Shown here: one piece after another, positions 1 to 6,726 of the stretch | Position numbering within the stretch: position 1 is the stretch's first letter | Layout of the letters: every line of letters starts with the position of its first letter | Origin: Candidatus Omnitrophota bacterium | GTDB taxonomy: Bacteria > Omnitrophota > Gorgyraeia > 2-01-FULL-45-10 | Assembly (NCBI GenBank): GCA_016214245.1 | Contig: JACROW010000092.1 | Location: 1 to 7,244, forward strand | Length of the DNA stretch: 7,244 nt | Reading direction: 5' to 3' | Notes under the pieces: model-generated | What the model was told of the DNA's origin: nothing | The model's database searches: none | What the model saw: only the letters and a program-made list of their open reading frames with translations | Translations under genes and position numbers: made by a program

Positions 1-1
1 A

Positions 2-274
2 TTACATGCCCTCTTAAATCGCCGACGCGGCAGGGATATCTATGATATTCTATTTATGTTGGGGAAGAGATTCCCATTTGATGAAAGTTTTTTAAGAGAA
101 CTTGGGATTAAAAGTGATGGAAAGAAAGTTTTGATCGAACACATCGACAGCTTAAGTGAATCAGAGCTCGAAACGCTCGCAGCCCAAGTTAGGCCATTTT
201 TATTCAGAGAAGAAGAAGCCGAACTTGTAACGAATGCGAAAAAAGTACTAAGAAGCCTTTTGGACAAATATTGA
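2..274 (+). CDS. AbiEii/AbiGii-family nucleotidyltransferase toxin, C-terminal fragment (5' end outside window)
   Basis: The open frame runs back to the window edge without a stop, so the Met at base 56 is internal and this is the last 90 residues of a longer protein. Just before that Met the frame reads LHALLNRRRGRDIYDILFML. This matches the conserved stretch of the AbiEii/AbiGii (DUF1814) nucleotidyltransferases, which carry a 'K..All.R...RDlyDl.fll' motif after the catalytic half. The remaining 70 or so residues are charged and helical, typical of the family's C-terminal region. Family members are the toxin half of AbiE-type toxin-antitoxin and phage-abortive systems, and some transfer nucleotides to tRNA. 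The catalytic GS...D motif and any AbiEi antitoxin gene would lie upstream, out of view. The stop is 3 nt before the TatD start, so the two may be cotranscribed. Family assignment rests on one short motif and is moderately sure. Confidence 0.68.
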   Translation, partial: LHALLNRRRGRDIYDILFMLGKRFPFDESFLRELGIKSDGKKVLIEHIDSLSESELETLAAQVRPFLFREEEAELVTNAKKVLRSLLDKY

Positions 275-277
275 GCC

Positions 278-1645
278 ATGATAATAGATACCCACTGCCA
301 TCTCGATTTTAAAGATTTCGATCAGGATCGGGATGGCGTTATAGATAGGGCCAGAAAGGCCGGTGTAAATAGGATCGTAAATGTCGGAAGTTCGATTGAA
401 GGAACCCGCCGTTCGATAGAGCTCGCCAAGAGGTACGATATCGTCTACGCCTCGCTCGGGGTCCATCCTCATGAAGCAAAATCCGTAACCGATAAGACAA
501 TAGATGATTTTAGGGCCCTCGCCAAAGAGCGGAAGGTGGTTGCGATAGGCGAGGTCGGCCTGGATTATTACAGGAACTTATCCCCGAAGGAAGTTCAAGT
601 AGGGGCCTTCAAAAAATTTATACATCTGGCTGGCGACCTCAAATTACCTATGATCCTGCATTCAAGAGAGGCCGACCGCGAAGTCCTCGACATATTAAGA
701 AAAGAGAAGGAAAAAGACCAGACAGGCGTCATGCACTGTTTTTCAGGCGATGAGGATTTTTTGAAAGAATGCCTTGATCTGGGATTGTTTATTTCATTTA
801 CCTGTAACCTCACGTTCAAAAATGCAAAAAATCTTCGGGAGGTAGCGAAAGGCGTTCCCGCAGAGCGGCTCCTATTGGAAACTGATGCGCCATTTTTAGC
901 ACCTCAAGAATTTAGAGGCAAGCGAAACGAACCTTCGTATCTGGTATATTTAGTTGAGGAGTGGTCTAAGGTTTTAGGATTGTCGAAAGATGATATCGCT
1001 CGTATTACCACCCATAATGCAAATAGGCTTTTTAAATTAAATATAGAAGAACCTTCTGAAATTGCATATCCGATAAGAGATTCGCTATATCTCAATATAA
1101 CTAACGAATGCACGAACGCCTGCGATTTCTGCATAAGGTATTACTCCGGATTCGTCAAGGGGCATAATTTAAGGCTTGGTAAGGAGCCAACCTTAGAGGA
1201 GATCCAGAATGCCATCGGCGATCCAAAAAGATACAAGGAAATCGTATTCTGCGGTTACGGGGAGCCGACGACAAGGCTGGACGTCATAAAGGCTGTATCA
1301 AAAGAATTGAAAAGTAATGGCGTAAAGGTAAGGCTCGTCACGAATGGCCACGGAGACCTGATAAATTCTAGGCCTATCGTGAAAGAGCTTCTAGGCTTAG
1401 TCGACAAAGTTTCGGTCAGCCTAAATGTTGACACTCAAGAGCAATACAATAAGATATGTAAACCCAATTTCGGCGCCGATACTTATAAAAAAGTTCTCGA
1501 CTTCGCAAAGGACTGCATCAGGAATAATATCGAGACTGAAATCACATGTTTAGATTTGCCCGATGTTGATATAAAAAGATGCGAGCGGATCGTGAAAGAA
1601 TTAGGCGCTATTTTTCGGTTAAGAAGAATGGGAGTTACGGGTTAG
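278..1645 (+). CDS. TatD-family metal-dependent hydrolase fused to a TatD-associated radical SAM domain
   Basis: A 455-residue two-domain protein. Residues 1-256 are a complete TatD domain, about the usual full length of a standalone TatD. All metal ligands of this TIM-barrel family are visible: H6 and H8 (THCHLD), E92 (GEVGLD), H128 (LHSR), H153 (HCFSG) and D203 (ETDAP). TatD enzymes are cytoplasmic Mg-dependent 3'-5' DNases or related hydrolases. From about residue 265 a radical SAM domain follows, with the [4Fe-4S] cysteines C278, C282 and C285 (CTNACDFC, CX3CX2C) and a GYGEP motif at 326-330 for SAM binding. It ends at residue 455 after the FRLRR segment. This resembles the small 'TatD family-associated' radical SAM proteins, known fused or adjacent to TatD; their reaction is unknown. 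The Met at 278 is chosen because MIIDTHCH is the canonical TatD N terminus. The stop is 1 nt before the next gene. I see no frameshift, so the fusion looks real. Confidence 0.93.
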   Translation: MIIDTHCHLDFKDFDQDRDGVIDRARKAGVNRIVNVGSSIEGTRRSIELAKRYDIVYASLGVHPHEAKSVTDKTIDDFRALAKERKVVAIGEVGLDYYRNLSPKEVQVGAFKKFIHLAGDLKLPMILHSREADREVLDILRKEKEKDQTGVMHCFSGDEDFLKECLDLGLFISFTCNLTFKNAKNLREVAKGVPAERLLLETDAPFLAPQEFRGKRNEPSYLVYLVEEWSKVLGLSKDDIARITTHNANRLFKLNIEEPSEIAYPIRDSLYLNITNECTNACDFCIRYYSGFVKGHNLRLGKEPTLEEIQNAIGDPKRYKEIVFCGYGEPTTRLDVIKAVSKELKSNGVKVRLVTNGHGDLINSRPIVKELLGLVDKVSVSLNVDTQEQYNKICKPNFGADTYKKVLDFAKDCIRNNIETEITCLDLPDVDIKRCERIVKELGAIFRLRRMGVTG

Positions 1646-1646
1646 G

Positions 1647-2702
1647 ATGACCGGGATCGGATATTTTTTAAGAAAAGAGCGGCTTTATATACTTTTACTC
1701 GTCTTTATCATCCTGATGAATGTGCTCATGGGTATATCAGACGAGGACAAGGGGAAAACCGGCAAGGCGATAGATTTTAGTTTAGAGAAAAAGAAGGAGG
1801 GTATAGAAGATATCTTCTTAAAGCGCGAAGAGATGGAGAAGGTGCTGCGTCAAAAGAAGCCGTTGGCAATGCTCTTCAGCCTCGCATCCCTACTCGTACT
1901 GGCGATTCTATCTTTAGGGATTGTGATAGATGTGATTCTGGCTTCTTTAAAAATGTCCAAGAAGACTTTAGACATACAAACACATAAAGTGAAGGTGGTA
2001 AGATGGAATGTCCTTGATGTCAGCAGGGTCGTGATATTATTTTTATTCTTCGGCTATATGGTGATTCTTATTGAGTCCGCCCTCATCGGGACATTCCCAA
2101 TACTAAAAAATGATAATTTCAGGATGATGCTCAATTCATCCATCCTCGATGTCTTGGGAGTTATATTCGTGATATATTTTACAGTCGTCCAATATAAAGA
2201 GGATTTGGTATCCATCGGTCTTTCCATAAAGAATTTTTTCAAGAATGTCTTTTATGGGATGGCCGGCTATATCGCAACGGTTCCCGTTTTGATAGGGGTC
2301 TTGGCCGTGATAGTTTTGATAATACACTTAACGAAATATGTCCCGGAGAAACAACCCGTTGTCGAACTATTCTTAAAAGAGGAGAACGCACGATTCCTTG
2401 TATATTCGAGCGTCTTCGCCGCAGTGGTCGGACCATTCATAGAGGAGCTATTCTTCAGGGGCTTCATGTACAACGCCTTTAAGAAATACATCGGCATATT
2501 TTGGGCTACTATATTCACAGCCGGCATCTTCGCCGCCCTCCATACGAATATCGTCGGATTCTTGCCGATAATGATATTGGGGATTACATTGGCGTATTTA
2601 TATGAAAAGACAGGGACTTTGGTGTCGTCCATAACGGTCCATATCATACACAATCTAAGTATGGTCTTTCTGATATTTTTGATTAAACAGGTAAAGGCTT
2701 AA
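1647..2702 (+). CDS. CPBP-family intramembrane metalloprotease (Abi/Rce1-like)
   Basis: A 351-residue inner-membrane protein. The three signature motifs of the CPBP (CAAX protease and bacteriocin-processing, formerly Abi) family lie near the C terminus: EELFFRG with E266, E267 and R271; FAALH with H299; and HIIHN with H332 and N336. These match the glutamate, histidine and asparagine active-site set known from Rce1. Hydrophobic segments lie at about 12-30, 73-100, 127-150, 165-182, 205-228, 250-265, 282-300, 303-319 and 326-346. A charged soluble loop fills 31-71, between the first and second segments, and this N-terminal part makes the protein longer than a minimal CPBP domain. The substrate cannot be told from sequence; bacterial members include bacteriocin-maturation and immunity proteins and many of unknown role. 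It starts 1 nt after the TatD-radical SAM stop and is followed after 4 nt by the DUF362 gene. Family is certain; function is open. Confidence 0.93.
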   Translation: MTGIGYFLRKERLYILLLVFIILMNVLMGISDEDKGKTGKAIDFSLEKKKEGIEDIFLKREEMEKVLRQKKPLAMLFSLASLLVLAILSLGIVIDVILASLKMSKKTLDIQTHKVKVVRWNVLDVSRVVILFLFFGYMVILIESALIGTFPILKNDNFRMMLNSSILDVLGVIFVIYFTVVQYKEDLVSIGLSIKNFFKNVFYGMAGYIATVPVLIGVLAVIVLIIHLTKYVPEKQPVVELFLKEENARFLVYSSVFAAVVGPFIEELFFRGFMYNAFKKYIGIFWATIFTAGIFAALHTNIVGFLPIMILGITLAYLYEKTGTLVSSITVHIIHNLSMVFLIFLIKQVKA

Positions 2703-2706
2703 GGGT

Positions 2707-3813
2707 ATGTCGAAGGTTGCTCTAATCAGATGCATTAATTACGAACAGGATAGAGTTTACGGTGCTGTGAAGCGGGCTGTCGATCTCATTGGCGGCATCG
2801 GGGAATTCGTCAAGCCGGGCATGAAGATCCTGTTGAAACCAAACCTGCTTTCGGCCCGGCCGCCGGAAGAGGCAGTCGATACGCATCCGGAAGTTGTCAG
2901 GTCTGTAGCGCGATTGGTGAAGACTCAAGACGCTGTACCTATTATCGGAGATTCACCAGGGGGTTATGGCAAAAATGTAGATGATGTATTTGAAAAATCC
3001 GGCATGAAGAGAATGGCCGGAGAGGAAGGCGTAGAGCTGGTGAAATTCACTAACTCAAGATTTGTCGATGGCATACCGATCAGCCGTTATGTCTTCGATG
3101 CGGATTTAATGATATCCATTCCGAAATTTAAAACCCATTCCATAACTGTGCTGACGGCAGCCGTAAAAAATACTTTTGGAACCGTAACAGGCTTATACAA
3201 GGCGGAGTGCCACTCACGCGCTCCGAAGGAACAGGACTTCGCGAAGATAATAGCGAAGGTTCACTCCATATCAAAACCCGCTCTCACGATATTAGATGGA
3301 ATCGTAGCTATGGAAGGGGATGGACCATCCGCCACGGGGATTTTAAGGAATATGAATCTTATTATGGCCAGCCGAGATGCTGTTTCAATAGATTCCTGTA
3401 TCGCGAAGATAATGGGGCTTCATCCTCTCGATATCCTTGTTACGAGAGAGGCCTATAAGATGGGCCTTGGCGAGGCCGACCTATCCCGTGTAGAAACAGT
3501 CGGGGATGGAATAGAGACTTTCATCGCAAAGGATTTTAAATTGCCCCAGACGACGCCTTTGAAATTATTGCCCAGGGTTATCGCAAACAGCATAGCTAAT
3601 TTCATCAAGTTCAAACCAGTCATTGACAAGGGACTTTGCACTAACTGCAAGCTTTGCAAGGTAAGTTGTCCTGTAGATGCGATCACATCGGATGAAGATT
3701 ATTGTAAGATAAATTACACAACCTGCGTGAGCTGCATGTGCTGCCACGAGGTTTGTCCATATAAAGCGATTCATATAAAGAGAAATATATTGACGAAGAT
3801 GGTGTGGGGATAA
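2707..3813 (+). CDS. DUF362 domain protein with C-terminal 2x[4Fe-4S] ferredoxin domain
   Basis: A 368-residue cytoplasmic protein. Residues 1 to about 290 form a DUF362 domain, recognised from the KILLKPNLL segment (40-48), the DTHPEVV segment (58-64), GDSPGG (81-86), the IPKFKTH segment (138-144) with following KNTFG, and LDGIVAMEGDGP (196-207). The tail (about 303-358) is a bacterial-type ferredoxin with two CX2CX2CX3CP clusters: C311, C314, C317, C321 and C340, C343, C346, C350. DUF362-ferredoxin proteins are common in anaerobes and often annotated simply as iron-sulfur cluster-binding proteins; no reaction is established that I can state. The fused clusters imply electron transfer to a substrate or partner held by the DUF362 domain. 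There is no signal peptide or membrane segment. It sits 4 nt after the protease gene and 1 nt before mtnA. Family confidence is high, function unknown. Confidence 0.93.
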   Translation: MSKVALIRCINYEQDRVYGAVKRAVDLIGGIGEFVKPGMKILLKPNLLSARPPEEAVDTHPEVVRSVARLVKTQDAVPIIGDSPGGYGKNVDDVFEKSGMKRMAGEEGVELVKFTNSRFVDGIPISRYVFDADLMISIPKFKTHSITVLTAAVKNTFGTVTGLYKAECHSRAPKEQDFAKIIAKVHSISKPALTILDGIVAMEGDGPSATGILRNMNLIMASRDAVSIDSCIAKIMGLHPLDILVTREAYKMGLGEADLSRVETVGDGIETFIAKDFKLPQTTPLKLLPRVIANSIANFIKFKPVIDKGLCTNCKLCKVSCPVDAITSDEDYCKINYTTCVSCMCCHEVCPYKAIHIKRNILTKMVWG

Positions 3814-3814
3814 G

Positions 3815-4885
3815 ATGCCGGTAGAGACGATAAGCTGGAAGAACAAAAAAGTTAGATTGATAGACCAGACCCTGCTGCCGCACAGATTTAAATATATCAT
3901 ATGCGATGACATAAGAACTCTTTGGAAGGCGATAAGGACATTACAGGTTCGAGGAGCGCCGGCAATAGGCATCGCAGGGGCATTGGGCGTAGTTTTAGCA
4001 GCAAATAGCTCTAAAGCGAAACGCTTCGGTGGATTCTTTAAGGATCTGAATCGAAGCATAAAATTTTTAGCCTCTTCAAGGCCTACTGCTATAAATTTAT
4101 TCTGGGCGCTTGGGAGGATGGAATGTGTTGCGAAAGCGAATAACGATAAACCTATAAGCGAGATCAAAAAGATTTTGCTGAAAGAGGCGCTCAAGATTAT
4201 AGACGAGGACAAGGCCAGTTGCCGCAGGATGGCAAGATATGGTGCCAAGTTGGTGAAAAACGGCGATGCCATTTTGACCCACTGTAACGCTGGCGGGCTT
4301 GCCACAGCAGATTATGGGACCGGCCTTGGAGTTTTATTCGAGGCGAAGAGACGGGGTAGGCATTTTAAGGTTTATGTCGATGAGACGCGGCCGATGCTAC
4401 AAGGTGCGAGGCTTACAACTTGGGAACTAATGCACGATGGCATCGATGCCACTTTAATCTGCGACAATACGGCGGCGAGCCTTATGGAGAAGGGCAAGGT
4501 CAACAAAATTTTCGTCGGTGCGGATAGAGTCGCTAGGAATGGCGACACGGCGAATAAGATCGGCACATATAGTTTGGCGGTTTTAGCTAACCATCATCGC
4601 ATCCCTTTTTATGTTGTCGCTCCGGTATCGAGTTTCGACTTTCGGATAAAATCCGGTAAGGATATTCCGATCGAAGAACGTGACGCGAAAGAGGTGAGGT
4701 CGGTTCTGGGGAGAGTTATCGCACCAAAGAATGTCAAGGTCTATAACCCGGCGTTCGACGTTACGCCTAATGAATTGATAACTGCAATCATCACAGAGAA
4801 AGGCATATTCAGAAAGCCGTATGTGCTAAGCTTGCGAAAATTAAGGAAATTAGGGTATAGGGATGAGAATAAAAGATATAGGTGA
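3815..4885 (+). CDS. mtnA: S-methyl-5-thioribose-1-phosphate isomerase
   Basis: A 356-residue enzyme of the usual MtnA length in the eIF2B-like isomerase family. MtnA converts 5-methylthioribose-1-phosphate to 5-methylthioribulose-1-phosphate in methylthioadenosine salvage. Visible residues match the Bacillus subtilis active site: VRGAPAIG (45-52, with R46), R89 (SSRP), the catalytic cysteine C157 in THCNAGG, Q196 in MLQGAR, the catalytic aspartate D237 in VGADRV, and N247-K248 in the NKIGT loop. The N terminus (TISWKNKKVRLIDQTLLP) is also typical of true MtnA rather than of eIF2B subunits. It starts 1 nt after the DUF362 stop. Its last eight codons run over the start of thiL, a 23-nt overlap suggesting translational coupling. 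No other salvage gene lies in the window. The related ribose-1,5-bisphosphate isomerase is the main alternative but less likely given the N terminus. Confidence 0.95.
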   Translation: MPVETISWKNKKVRLIDQTLLPHRFKYIICDDIRTLWKAIRTLQVRGAPAIGIAGALGVVLAANSSKAKRFGGFFKDLNRSIKFLASSRPTAINLFWALGRMECVAKANNDKPISEIKKILLKEALKIIDEDKASCRRMARYGAKLVKNGDAILTHCNAGGLATADYGTGLGVLFEAKRRGRHFKVYVDETRPMLQGARLTTWELMHDGIDATLICDNTAASLMEKGKVNKIFVGADRVARNGDTANKIGTYSLAVLANHHRIPFYVVAPVSSFDFRIKSGKDIPIEERDAKEVRSVLGRVIAPKNVKVYNPAFDVTPNELITAIITEKGIFRKPYVLSLRKLRKLGYRDENKRYR

Positions 4886-5669
4886 GATAAGATTGATTAA
4901 GCGGGCGGCTGGAGACTTTCGCCTCGACAGGTCCGTCGTAAAAGGTTCTGGCGATGACACAGCGGTCATTAGATGGGCGAAGAATAAATACTTACTTTTC
5001 ACCTGCGATATGTCAATAGAGGACGTCCATTTCAAACTCGGTGAAGCCACGCCTTTTCAGATAGGATGGAAGGCTCTTGGCCGAAATATCAGCGATATAG
5101 CCGCAATGGGAGGCGTGTCGAGGTATGCCTTGGTATCTATCGGGATAAATCCTGATCTGCCGGTTTCGTTTTTAAACGGTATTTGTAAAGGCATGAAGAC
5201 CCTTGCGGATAAATTCAATATAAATATAGTCGGCGGCGATATGGCGAGGTCGAAGAAATTGGTTATAGATATCTCCTTGATAGGCGTTACTCCTAGATTA
5301 AATGAGGCTCGCAAATTGGTGAAAGAGTTTAAGATAAATTCAATGATAGATATCTCTGATGGACTCGTTCTGGATTTGTGGCGCATACTGAATGCCAGCA
5401 AAGCCGGCGCGAGGATTTATCAAAATACGATTCCACTTTCGAAAGACGCAGACTCATTCGAAAAAGCTGTTTACGAAGGGGAGGATTTCGAGCTCCTCTT
5501 TACGATGAATGCGAAAGAGGCAAAGCGATACTTCAGGACCGCCCTCGCCAAAATGGAGACGCCTGTTACATTGATTGGCGAGATAATGCCAAGAAGATTC
5601 GGCTACAAACTCATCGATAAGGCCGGAAGAATAAGCCCCTTGAAGGCGAAAGGCTTTCTACACTTTTGA
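4863..5669 (+). CDS. thiL: Thiamine-monophosphate kinase, internally shortened
   Basis: ThiL phosphorylates thiamine monophosphate to thiamine diphosphate, the last step of cofactor synthesis. The N-terminal domain is intact: GEIRLIKR near the start, GSGDDTAV (28-35), TCD at 47-49, then EDVHF (53-57), ALGRNISDIAAMGG (71-84) and VGGD (123-126), covering the Mg-ATP and substrate residues. The C-terminal part keeps PRLNEAR (144-150), SMIDISDGL (160-168), YEGEDFELL (204-212) and a GFLHF end like the family's 'G-x-x-H-F'. At 268 residues it is well short of the usual 310-330. The loss is internal: ISLIGV (138-142) joins straight onto TPRLNEAR, skipping the segment that normally carries the 'PGDxIxVTGxLGxSxxGL' strand and loop opening the C-terminal domain, about 40-55 residues. 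The frame is kept. Whether the enzyme still works is unclear. The ATG at 4863 gives the canonical N terminus and overlaps mtnA by 23 nt. Confidence 0.9.
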   Translation: MRIKDIGEIRLIKRAAGDFRLDRSVVKGSGDDTAVIRWAKNKYLLFTCDMSIEDVHFKLGEATPFQIGWKALGRNISDIAAMGGVSRYALVSIGINPDLPVSFLNGICKGMKTLADKFNINIVGGDMARSKKLVIDISLIGVTPRLNEARKLVKEFKINSMIDISDGLVLDLWRILNASKAGARIYQNTIPLSKDADSFEKAVYEGEDFELLFTMNAKEAKRYFRTALAKMETPVTLIGEIMPRRFGYKLIDKAGRISPLKAKGFLHF

Positions 5670-5671
5670 CG

Positions 5672-6082
5672 ATGATCTCAAATAGCGTCGAGGAGACGAT
5701 AAGGATCGGTGCCAAACTCGGCAGGACCTTAAAAAAAGGCGATTGTATCGCGCTCATCGGAACCCTTGGATCAGGGAAGACGATCTTGACAAAAGGTATA
5801 GCAAAAGGCTTAAGCGTTAAAGACGTCCGATATGTAAATAGCCCCTCTTTCGTTATCATAAAGGAATACAAGGGAAAAATTCCCCTCTACCATTTCGATC
5901 TATATCGGATCGATAAATCTACGGTGCTCGATTCAGAAAGCTACGAGGAGTATTTTTACGGCGACGGTGTGGTGGTCGTAGAGTGGGCTGACAAGATACG
6001 TCAGTTGCTGCCGCGTGAGTATATTGAAGTAAAATTGTCAGTGACAGGGGAGAACAGGAGGAGGATAGAGATAAAAAAGTGA
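5672..6082 (+). CDS. tsaE: tRNA threonylcarbamoyladenosine biosynthesis ATPase TsaE
   Basis: TsaE is the small P-loop ATPase that binds and regulates the TsaB-TsaD complex in making t6A at position 37 of tRNAs reading ANN codons. From the ATG at 5672 the protein has 136 residues, a normal length. Seen in order are a Walker A motif GTLGSGKT (about 30-37), NSPSF (about 56-60, the usual 'SPTF' position), HFDLYR (about 74-79) and a VVEWADK segment (about 102-108) matching the family's EW motif. A TTG at 5666, overlapping the thiL stop as TTGA, would add only two residues. I prefer the ATG because the product then begins MISNSVEET, the normal TsaE start, and it lies 2 nt past the thiL stop. Neither start has a well-spaced Shine-Dalgarno. 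The 3' end overlaps tsaB by 4 nt (GTGA). Assignment is secure. Confidence 0.95.
   Translation: MISNSVEETIRIGAKLGRTLKKGDCIALIGTLGSGKTILTKGIAKGLSVKDVRYVNSPSFVIIKEYKGKIPLYHFDLYRIDKSTVLDSESYEEYFYGDGVVVVEWADKIRQLLPREYIEVKLSVTGENRRRIEIKK
6056..6064 (+). promoter_or_regulatory. Purine-rich Shine-Dalgarno-like tract upstream of tsaB
   Basis: The tract AGGAGGAGG lies inside the 3' end of tsaE, where it also encodes part of the arginine run near the TsaE C terminus. It is the strongest anti-16S match next to any start in the window, but 14 nt separate it from the tsaB GTG, longer than the usual 5-9. It may help reinitiation at the weak GTG start, with most coupling coming from the GTGA overlap. It could equally be codon bias in a basic tail. 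Confidence 0.35.
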
Positions 6083-6726
6083 AGCTGCTAGCGATAGATA
6101 CATCAACGGACTATCTAAGTTTAGCGATTATAAACGGCGATAAAGTTTCGGCTAAGTTCCATAAGAAAGCCGAGCGGGAACATTCGCGCCTCTTGGTGCC
6201 TATGATAGATAGATTATTGAAAAAGACGAAGACGAAACTGAAAGATATCGACGGCTTTTGTGTAAGTATCGGTCCGGGTTCGTTCACGGGCCTACGTATC
6301 GGAGTTACGGTCGTAAAAGGTTTAGGTTATTCATTGAAGAAGCCTATTGTTGCGGTGCCTACGCTTGATGCCATCGCCCAAAATGCCAAAGGCTTTTGCG
6401 GGATAATCTGTCCTGTTTTGGACGCGAAGAAGAATAAGGTCTACGCATGTTTGTATAGGTCTGACACTAAGCGTATCAAGCGGATTTCAAAGTATTTATT
6501 ATTGCCGATGGAAGGCTTGATGGACAGGGTAAAAAGGCTAAAAGGCAAAATATTTTTTTTGGGCGATATGGATGGTCTCACAAGGAAGAATATCGATTGG
6601 CATCCGAAGGCAGAGGTTGTGGCGAAACTTGGATTCGAAAATTTCAAAAAGAAAAGATTCGTAAACCCCGAGGATCTGGAACCGCTTTATCTATATTCGA
6701 GGGAGTGCGATATCACCGGCAGATGA
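6079..6726 (+). CDS. tsaB: tRNA threonylcarbamoyladenosine biosynthesis protein TsaB
   Basis: A 215-residue protein of the ASKHA fold, close to the normal TsaB length. TsaB is the non-catalytic partner that dimerises with TsaD in the bacterial t6A37 complex. Diagnostic segments are LLAIDTST (3-10), EHSRLLVPMID (34-44), SIGPGSFTGLRIG (63-75), the DAKKNKVYA segment (115-123) and EPLYLYSREC (201-210), the last matching the family's C-terminal 'PxYLR' motif. It lacks the metal-binding HxxxH motif of TsaD, which separates the two. The start is a GTG that overlaps the tsaE stop by 4 nt. MKLLAIDTS at once after it is the canonical N terminus, so no other start is reasonable. The stop overlaps the alr start by 4 nt (ATGA). 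The order thiL-tsaE-tsaB is conserved in Bacillus subtilis, which supports all three calls. Confidence 0.96.
   Translation: MKLLAIDTSTDYLSLAIINGDKVSAKFHKKAEREHSRLLVPMIDRLLKKTKTKLKDIDGFCVSIGPGSFTGLRIGVTVVKGLGYSLKKPIVAVPTLDAIAQNAKGFCGIICPVLDAKKNKVYACLYRSDTKRIKRISKYLLLPMEGLMDRVKRLKGKIFFLGDMDGLTRKNIDWHPKAEVVAKLGFENFKKKRFVNPEDLEPLYLYSRECDITGR

Noticed and set aside
56..274. Small standalone protein starting at the ATG at 56
   Set aside because: The same frame is open to the window edge and its codons just upstream encode a conserved AbiEii motif, so this Met is internal to a longer gene.
2267..2653. Minus-strand open frame of 128 codons opposite the CPBP protease gene
   Set aside because: It is a shadow of the plus-strand membrane-protein gene whose three catalytic motifs are intact; it has no motif or upstream signal of its own.
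3565..4305. Long minus-strand open frame (246 codons) opposite the DUF362 tail and mtnA start
   Set aside because: It lies antisense to two genes with clear family motifs, spans their junction, has no recognisable domain, and its composition is what reverse reading of those codons gives.
5378..5620. Plus-strand 80-codon frame overlapping thiL, considered as the missing ThiL segment in another frame
   Set aside because: Its translation is arginine- and cysteine-rich with no ThiL motif, so it does not hold the absent PGD/VTG segment and does not support a frameshift.
6553..6560. Run of eight T inside tsaB, considered as a phase-variable or slippage site
   Set aside because: The frame is intact through it and tsaB is a housekeeping gene; a single 8-nt run is unremarkable, and no downstream alternative frame makes sense.
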